From Alkalimonas amylolytica (GTDB lineage: Bacteria > Pseudomonadota > Gammaproteobacteria > Enterobacterales > Alteromonadaceae), in assembly GCF_900107845.1 (NCBI RefSeq), contig NZ_FNRM01000002.1, forward strand, positions 1 to 64,000: 64,000 bases of DNA. The letters run 5' to 3'. Under the pieces are notes generated by a model. It made no database searches and was not told the origin of the DNA. It worked only from the letters and a program-made list of their open reading frames with translations. Below are positions 63,285 to 64,000 of the stretch, one piece after another; position 1 is the stretch's first letter, and every line of letters begins with the position of its first letter. A program made the translations under genes and the position numbers.

Positions 63285-64000
63285 TTAACGGCTTTGTGGC
63301 AAGGTTGGGTATTTAATACCGGCCATTTCGTACATCACCCGAATGACCTGCACACTGTAACCAAATTCATTGTCGTACCAGACGTACAATACGCAGCGAT
63401 CACCATCAACGATGGTGGCTTGAGAATCAACCACACCGGCGTAACGAGAGCCCACCAAATCGGACGAAACGATTTCAGTCGAACTGGTGTAATCAATTTG
63501 ATCCTGCAGCTCTGAGAACAAAGCGGTGTGCTGCAAAAACTCATTGAGCTCATCTTTGCTGGTGGCTTTATCGAGGTTCAGTGACAGGATGGCCATCGAT
63601 ACATTAGGCGTAGGCACCCGAATCGCATTGCCAGTCAGTTTGCCTTTGAGCTCAGGTAAGGCTTTGGCGACAGCACTGGCCGCACCAGTAGAAGTAATCA
63701 CCATATTCAGCGGTGCTGCCCGCCCCCGACGCTCCGCTTTGTGGAAGTTATCAATCAGGTTCTGATCGTTGGTGTAGGAATGAACGGTCTCCACATGACC
63801 GTTGCGAATGCCGAAGGCATCATTCAGAGCTTTTAACACTGGCGTGATGGCGTTGGTGGTGCAACTGGCAGCAGACACAATTTTGTGCTCAGGCAGGATC
63901 ATGTCCTGGTTGACACCATAAACCACATTCGGTACTTCGCCTTTGGCCGGTGCCGTTAACAGCACCCGGGCAGTTCCTTTGGATTCAAAGTGAATCGCCA
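63285..64000 (-). CDS. gap: Glyceraldehyde-3-phosphate dehydrogenase, C-terminal part (5' end outside window)
   Basis: About 238 codons are visible; the frame continues past the right edge, and its ATG-like start at 63965 is internal. The catalytic Cys is in VSAASCTTNAITPVLKALNDAFG. HSYTNDQNLIDNFHKAERRGRAAPLNMVITSTGAASAVAKALPEL, IRVPTPNVSMAILSLNL and WYDNEFGYSVQVIRVMYEMA follow. The sequence resembles the long (about 480-residue) GAPDH group of Alteromonadales and Vibrio rather than E. coli GapA. It oxidises glyceraldehyde-3-phosphate, the product of Eda. In Shewanella such a gene belongs to the HexR regulon; its promoter is outside the window. Confidence 0.95.
   Translation of the reverse strand, partial: AIHFESKGTARVLLTAPAKGEVPNVVYGVNQDMILPEHKIVSAASCTTNAITPVLKALNDAFGIRNGHVETVHSYTNDQNLIDNFHKAERRGRAAPLNMVITSTGAASAVAKALPELKGKLTGNAIRVPTPNVSMAILSLNLDKATSKDELNEFLQHTALFSELQDQIDYTSSTEIVSSDLVGSRYAGVVDSQATIVDGDRCVLYVWYDNEFGYSVQVIRVMYEMAGIKYPTLPQSR

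Noticed and set aside
1-64000. Insertion sequences, integrases, att repeats, CRISPR arrays, tRNA or rRNA genes
   Set aside because: None was seen on either strand by reading; the T6SS cluster shows no flanking mobile element within the window.

Overview
The window is chromosomal DNA of a gammaproteobacterium. The gene content fits Alteromonadales, probably close to Rheinheimera, Alishewanella or Arsukibacterium. The reasons are the HexR-controlled Entner-Doudoroff cluster with perfect HexR boxes, a long-type GAPDH, NhaD, FabA with a FabR-type operator, and Rmf. The genus is inferred from remembered gene orders, not from a search. No tRNA, rRNA, CRISPR array, transposase or integrase was seen.

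Positions 1-31,830 hold a complete type VI secretion system (T6SS). Reading leftward from about 29,060 on the minus strand the order is fha/tagH, tssJ, tssK, tssL, tssM, tagF, pppA, tssA, tssB, tssC, a second tssC-like gene, tagJ, tssE, tssF, tssG, clpV, hcp, vgrG, PAAR, a TIGR02270-like HEAT-type protein, a degenerate ketosynthase-like protein, and an Rhs effector that runs off the left edge. A Ser/Thr kinase (PpkA type) and a 113-residue orphan lie at the other end. Kinase, phosphatase, FHA protein, TagF and a TssL with two DRTVL motifs in its N-terminal tail together suggest threonine-phosphorylation control. Sigma-70-like promoters can be read in front of fha, hcp and the kinase. Hairpins sit directly behind hcp and tssC, whose products are needed in the largest amounts.

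Positions 31,880-44,013 are mixed housekeeping and accessory genes: an OmpA-like lipoprotein, gamma-glutamyltransferase, a DUF1543 protein, propionyl-CoA synthetase with an operator-like palindrome upstream, an EEP-family hydrolase, a small exported protein, glutaminase, a DUF885 lipoprotein peptidase, an HDOD protein and the NhaD antiporter.

Positions 44,294-54,823 are central carbon metabolism. zwf-pgl-edd-glk-eda form a leftward operon covering glucose to pyruvate plus glyceraldehyde-3-phosphate. hexR is divergent, then pyruvate kinase. HexR boxes lie in the zwf/hexR intergenic region and before pyk. A DMT transporter and an ATP-type phosphofructokinase follow.

Positions 54,820-64,000 carry a LytS/LytTR-type two-component system, a DUF962/Mpo1-like membrane protein, an acyl-CoA thioesterase, a HIT protein, an M61 peptidase, an M23 peptidase, a tandem QueD-like protein, a small putative DNA-binding protein, fabA, rmf and the C-terminal two thirds of a GAPDH gene that runs off the right edge.

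The best candidates for new biology are the vgrG-PAAR-TIGR02270-ketosynthase-like-Rhs cassette, whose toxin end lies just outside the window, the phosphorylation circuit including the orphan beside the kinase, and the split-motif QueD-like protein.
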